A stretch of 64,000 bases of DNA from Trichobilharzia szidati (Eukaryota; Platyhelminthes; Trematoda; Strigeidida; Schistosomatidae), in the NCBI GenBank assembly GCA_944472155.2, contig OX235277.1, positions 22,578,804 to 22,642,803 of the forward strand, written 5' to 3'. Position 1 is the first letter of the stretch. Each line of letters begins with the position of its first letter. Under the pieces are notes generated by a model that was given only the letters and a program-made list of their open reading frames with translations, was not told the origin of the DNA and made no database searches. The position numbers and the translations under genes were made by a program. This document shows, piece after piece, positions 59,587-64,000 of the stretch.

Positions 59587-60050
59587 TTGAGAGCAGATTT
59601 TTCTTCTATACGGATCAGAAACTTGGTGGGTCACAAAGAATATTTCCAACAGCCTGTTGCAGACCTTTATCAACAACTGTCTTCGTTCTATACTGAAGAT
59701 CAGATGGCCGGAAAGAATCACCAACAAGAAACTATGGGAACAAACAAAGCAAGAATCAATCGCTCAACAAATATACAGGAGAAAGTGAAGATGGATTGAA
59801 CACTCGCTGAGGAGGTCGTTGGGTGGCATCGCGCGTCAGGCCATAGCTCGAGTGGAACCCGAAAGGAAGCGGCGAGTGGGACGTCCGAGGGTGACATGGA
59901 GGAGATCGTGTGAAGAGGAGTTGAAACAGTATGGACTAACATGGATGCAAGTGAAAAGTACAGCAGAAGACAGAAGCAGCAAGTGGAGACGTGCATTTGA
60001 AGCCCTATGTTCCACTAGGGACCCAAGAGAACAAAAATAATAACAATAAT
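59585..60050 (+). pseudogene. RTE-clade LINE, 3-prime end, one stop
   Basis: One frame runs from FLLYGSETWWVTKN to the end of the protein, with ILKIRWPERITN, then WIEHSLRRSLGG, ARVEPERKRRVGRPRVTWRR and EALCSTRDPREQK at the stop (60040). A single TGA at 59786-59788 replaces the Trp of RRKWRW. No other damage is seen, so this is a fairly young 5-prime-truncated copy. It ends gaagccctatgttccact, then an aataataacaataataa tail. Confidence 0.85.
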
Positions 60051-60987
60051 AAGATTCTTCAATGAATCACTGGTTTCCCTATTCTACTCATTGTGTTATA
60101 TTGCTAAGTAGAGAAACTTAAGTGAATTTCGCCAACTAAAGCTGTTTTACATCTACTCCTGTGTTACTTATCATCAAACAATTTCACTTACGATATAAGG
60201 AATCATCATGAAATAAACTGACACTAGCCAATTAGCAGATCTGGGGTTCTAATGACATCTATTGTACTAATTAAAACATTAGACACCTTGATGGCTCTGA
60301 TCAGATTTACTGATGATCATCACAAAGTTTCCCGTCTACGTACAGAAAGTGGTCTCAAGACAATTGCTTATCATATGGTGACACAAACCCCAGAAATATT
60401 CATCTCTGATGTTGAGAAAATGAGAAAACCAGCCTGCCACATGTCATCTGCACGAAAAAGAAGGCAAATAGACATGATAAGATGATGTATTCGCATAGTG
60501 GCATTTGACACGGTATCCCTATTGATATGAAGAGAGAAGATACATGTCAATTGAAATTGCATCATAGCAAAAAACTTCACTGGTGCTTGTTTGAGGATAC
60601 AGTGAGCAACTGGATGAACTACAGTTAACATGAAGGGAAATGAGAGGAAACAAACAGAAGTAACATGGAATAAAGGAAGAATTAAGGAAGTTTTGACAAT
60701 CAGATGATAAAAATTTCGAACTGAAGAAAGCGGTCCCATATATTCCTTTTGTCCGCTTATGTTATGTTATGGAATGCCGAGACTTCAGCTATGCAAATCA
60801 AATGCAACAGTGAACTTGGTATTTTAATCGTTATACTGAAGAAATACAATCTCTGACAGGAAGTGATGGTCGTGGTGAATCTGTTTGTTCGCTTTCAGAG
60901 AATAGAATCTGGAAAAACTAGAACAAATATTTTGAAAAGAAATAAAGGTGAACTTATATTTCTAGATATTTTAAGTACTGGACTCAC
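60051..60987. other. no gene seen; intron-like
   Basis: No recognised feature. A 26-base block before gtaagt at about 60.2 kb on the minus strand is not a multiple of 3. Confidence 0.35.
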
Positions 60988-61014
60988 TCCTTTCCTCTTC
61001 ATCAATCAAATCAC
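60988..61014 (-). CDS. candidate 27-base micro-exon of gene A
   Basis: The minus strand has an acceptor ending actactcaaaaaatacttcag, 27 bases, then gtgagt. Phase 0 and phase 2 contain TGA, while phase 1 is open and reads about DLIDEEER, strongly acidic. That only phase 1 works, and it is the phase left by exon 1, supports it. Confidence 0.5.
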
Positions 61015-61644
61015 CTGAAGTATTTTTTGAGTAGTTTTGTGATTTTACTAGGTGAATTGAAACAGTTGATAGTATTTAAACGTTGCACTTCTACAGCGCG
61101 AATAGAATCAATCTTCTGATTGATTCGATCGAAAATATCCCTGATTTCTATGAATAGTAGTTATTATGAGATTAGTTTTTTCAGCAGCAATTACAGCGCA
61201 ATGTCTATCATCCCTCCGCCTCATCCACCTCGTTTCATTCGTTTAAGACGAAGAGGTGTAAATAAGGTTTTGACAATTTTACTCTACGTTTGATAAATAC
61301 TAATGGAGGAAGGAGCTAATTTACTGTTCCTACATACAACACCAGATAGAACAGAATAGAACATACAAGGCAAAACTAATGCTAAATCTGTCGACATATT
61401 TTTTCTTTAGTTTTGAGAAAGTAAAGTAGCAGGTTCGCTTTATCCATACTAGTTGCTACCATTCAGTTTGTCACAATTTTTATCTGAAATGAAATAGTTA
61501 ATTGTTCATATTCATCACATAGGGTGCCGCTCATAGCTTGAAAAGTCGTTGAAAACTAATAGTGTTGACCGAAAACTTATGGTTAACCTCAGTAACAGCA
61601 TTTATTCGACTAAAACAAGATACAAAACACTTTAAAAGACTCAC

Positions 61645-61653
61645 GAGGTATAA
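61645..61653 (-). CDS. candidate 9-base micro-exon of gene A (exon 2)
   Basis: The minus strand reads TTATACCTC between a strong acceptor (atactctttcgtacactgtag) and gtgagt. Joined to exon 1 in phase 1 it adds IIP. Confidence 0.55.
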
Positions 61654-61734
61654 CTACAGTGTACGAAAGAGTATGAAATTATATAGGTGAGAAAAGTTAG
61701 CGATTAAAACGTTAAACCTCATCTGAAATGTATG

Positions 61735-62795
61735 TTGGGGTATGTAGTTGACACATTCACTGTACTTAGAACACAGGACATAAATAGAATTTTCGAAGAC
61801 ATCAACTCGAAGGTAGACAATCCAGTTCACTTATGAATTCGAAAGTCAGGAAGGAGAGCTCCCAGTGTTGGATTGTAGCGTAAAACAGGAAGAAGATGGG
61901 AAGTTAAACACTAGTGTTTATAGGAAACCCACACATTCCAGCAGATATTTGGACTTCCGATCGTCCCATCGTATGTCAGTGAAAATAGGATTGGTGAAAT
62001 GTTTAAGTAATAGAGCACAACAGCTAAGTAGTACCAAAGAAAATCTAAGACAGGAAGTGAGGCATATAAGGGAAGCTTTTAAATTCAACAATTACCCTGA
62101 TAAATTATTCAGGAAGTATGTAGGGAAATGTAAAAATAAAATAAATAATAATATTGATATTAATAATATTATTGATGTCAAACATGCCTAAGATAATAAC
62201 AACACCAACAATAAGGAATCTAAAACATCAGTAGTAATTCCATACAAGGAAGGAACCTCCGAAACCTTACGCAGAATTCTTAACAAGGCAGGAATCAAAG
62301 TGGGTGGCATTCAAACCAACCACAAACTCAATTAGAAACAAGCTTTGTCGGTTAAATGATCCTGCCAGTGGAGCTAATTAAACAAAACAATTTAGTTTAT
62401 CTAACCCCCGCCTGCAATCATTGTCAGGTCAAGTATATAGGTCCAACTAGTTGAACAGGGGCAGTCAGACTAGCTGAACGTAAAAACCTTGCAAAATCTA
62501 GATTAGTCGACCCGAATAAGATAAGAAATCTAGAGAATAGTTCAGCTATAGCACCCACTAGATACAATCACACACAACCATACAATAGGATGGGATAGGA
62601 TGACAGTTATAAAATCTAATGTCACAGGGTATAGGGAGAGATTGATATCAGAAGCTTTGTTTATCGAATCAACTGCAAATACGTGTAATAGGAATGACTC
62701 AACATCTGTCCCAGATATCTGGAAAATTTTACTGCCAATTCAAGAAATATGGAAGCATAAAGAAAACTATAAAATTGAAGTTTAGGAAGTCGTGT
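61735..62795 (+). pseudogene. Penelope-like element, RT motif to C-terminus, degenerate
   Basis: It begins at YVVDTFTVL (61741), matching PLE motif C YVDDTF with the first catalytic Asp changed to Val. A one-base loss near 61820 shifts into a frame reading LPVLDC, then VYRKPTHSSRYLDFRSSH, RQEVRHIREAFKFNNYPDKL. After a stop comes a degraded endonuclease part (YLTPACNHCQVKYIG). A last open piece reads LISEALFIESTANTC and ends at 62785. This belongs to a different PLE branch from the 29.5 kb copy, judging by its divergent end. It lies between exons 1 and 2 of gene A. Confidence 0.8.
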
Positions 62796-62925
62796 GATTA
62801 TAACTGTTGCAATGATTATGAACAATAAATTTTGTTCAAAACTTTGTCATCCAGTAAATAATACTGTTTCACTGACTGTGTGATACATCTAATAAACAAA
62901 CTAATATGGAAGCATCAAAACTTAC

Positions 62926-62986
62926 TTGGTGAATTTTCAGTGTCAATGGCTAAGGTGAGCAAGACAAACAGAAGGCTTAGTAGCAT
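62926..62986 (-). CDS. gene A exon 1: signal peptide, MEG-like
   Basis: On the minus strand ATG at 62986 opens 20 codons starting MLLSLLFVLLTLAID and ending TENSP, plus one A, followed by gtaagt. The leucine-rich core of about 12 residues and the polar segment after it fit a cleavable signal peptide. The exon is 61 bases and leaves phase 1. A clean TATA box (63043-63051) lies about 60 bases upstream, leaving a short 5-prime UTR. The next exon with the right phase is at 61645. The layout (signal-peptide exon, then many tiny phase-1 exons) is that of schistosome micro-exon genes, which produce secreted proteins at the host interface. I cannot name the family, as I recognise the architecture and not the sequence. 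Confidence 0.7.
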
Positions 62987-63042
62987 CTCTCTATCTCCGA
63001 ATAGTCCGGGCGAACAAATGTGAGGATGAAATATTCGCATGA

Positions 63043-63051
63043 CTATTTATA
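63043..63051 (-). promoter_or_regulatory. TATA box of gene A
   Basis: The minus strand reads TATAAATAG about 60 bases before the gene A ATG. It is close to the canonical TATA consensus. Confidence 0.5.
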
Positions 63052-64000
63052 CTGAATGTGTTTAGCGATAAGAAAAATATTAGAAAAAAAATTCATTTCA
63101 CACTCGTTTGACAGCTGAATGTGATCAACTACATTCGTATAGCAGAATGTTCTACTGTTATCAAACAGTAGAGAGATAGTGTGCATGTACAGACATGTAT
63201 TCTGGTTAAAAGTTTCATGTGCTTGAACAGTTTTTGGGTTGGTTTTTTTTCTTAAGTTTTAACTGAAGGGAGCATATGAAATAGGCTTATGGGCTGAACC
63301 TTGTATTTGATATATATATCGCAGATAAAGAAAATAATCAATTGGCGATGAGGGTGTTATCAAGTTAGCATACTTTTTTTAGGAATTATAGAGAGCTCTG
63401 TGGTAGACTGTAATTCTATCACACACACAACCATTTTATTCGATATACAACATTTGACCATATTACTGTGTTATATCAAATAAGGCTAGGCAGCACAGAA
63501 GTCATCAATAAAATTGTTTCACTTTTTTGTGGAATTCATTCAAATTTGAACAAAGCAAGAACAACGATTGTGCCAGGATAATATGAGCTCATCTTTTATT
63601 ATTTCGAGGATTCTTCTCAACTGGTTACAACCTGAACGATAAAAAATATGAATTACATTACACTTAAGATTTGAACATACTTTTCCAAGATCACAAGGAG
63701 TAATTGGTGGGAAGTAAAAGTAGCATTAGTCCGGAATGATTTAACTAATTAAGAGTTACAAACACTGACTATTTATAGAACAATTAGGCAATTAGGCTTG
63801 GAAACAAAAAACAGAGTTGCGTATATATGTATGTGTATAGAAAAAGGGTTTAGCTAGAAAAAGCATAACAAAAAGGTAGATTACGTAACTAAAGAAAATG
63901 TTTTATCTAATAGCCAATAGAAAAAGAAAAGAACAAGGTAGGGTGAGTAGAGTTTTCTAAACAAGAAAAAGGGTGAGAGTTGACAAATAATTCACAGATT
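63052..64000. other. no gene seen; upstream of gene A
   Basis: AT-rich sequence upstream of the gene A promoter. No recognised element. Confidence 0.35.

Larger units (their letters stand above)
27872..62986 (-). other. proposed gene A span: micro-exon-type secreted protein gene
   Basis: A minus-strand gene model starts with a signal-peptide exon at 62986-62926. In order, the better candidate exons are 61645, 60988, 57711, 57075, 53232, 52214, 47994, 44332, 43560, 43466, 42093, 41432, 40260, 38230, 35479, 34021, 33377, 28691 and 27872 (lower coordinates). All are multiples of 3. Joined in phase 1 they stay open until a TAA inside the last exon, giving about 91 residues. I checked the same interval on the plus strand for the same signals and saw only two or three weak candidates, which argues against pure chance. 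Retroelements fill the introns without cutting any candidate exon. Known micro-exon genes of schistosomes have this design; the exact exon set, alternative splicing and the 3-prime end are unproven. Confidence 0.5.

Overview
The window looks like blood-fluke (schistosome-type) nuclear DNA. It is AT-rich, has no long host ORFs, and is full of element types known from schistosomes: RTE-clade LINEs, Penelope-like elements (PLEs) with GIY-YIG ends, tRNA-derived SINEs, and Sm-alpha-like short elements carrying hammerhead ribozyme cores. I cannot assign a species. A 500-base run of N (2908-3407) marks an assembly gap. All long ORFs are retroelement remains, simple repeats or chance.

The host genes I can propose are three micro-exon-gene (MEG)-like genes. 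Each starts with a short exon made of an ATG, a hydrophobic signal peptide and a splice donor in phase 1, with a TATA-like box 35-60 bases upstream. Gene A is on the minus strand, starting at 62986. It is followed toward lower coordinates by a series of 6-27 base candidate exons with pyrimidine-rich acceptors and good donors, down to about 27.9 kb. The better ones are multiples of 3 and join in phase 1 without a stop until a TAA in the 27872-27898 exon. Gene B is also on the minus strand, starting at 9177, with candidate exons at 7893, 7422, 4559 and 1993. Gene C is on the plus strand, starting at 11644, divergent from B, with a 12-base exon at 14622 and a possible last exon at 16554. In known schistosome MEGs, signal-peptide genes of this design encode small secreted proteins and vary them by exon skipping; a similar role here is inference.

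The rest is mobile DNA, mostly lying in the proposed introns. RTE LINE pieces are at 25.3, 34.1-35.3, 40.8, 44.3-46.2, 54.6-56.5 and 59.6-60.0 kb. PLE pieces are at 3.8, 23.7-24.4, 29.2-30.4, 58.3-58.9 and 61.7-62.8 kb. CR1/Jockey-like ends are at 13.4-14.6 and 50.5-50.8 kb. SINEs with one tRNA-like head but two different bodies are at 4.9, 11.9, 36.1, 46.6, 50.3, 51.0 and 58.5 kb. Hammerhead-like motifs occur at 24.5, 27.1-27.4, 38.8 and 46.2-46.4 kb. A 5S rRNA-like sequence is fused to a SINE at 50.9 kb. Repeated intergenic blocks lie at 15.9 and 20.8 kb, with a long TAC microsatellite at 21.6 kb.

All exon calls were made by eye from splice signals. They need transcript data, and single 6-9 base exons are individually weak; the case rests on their density, strand bias and shared phase.
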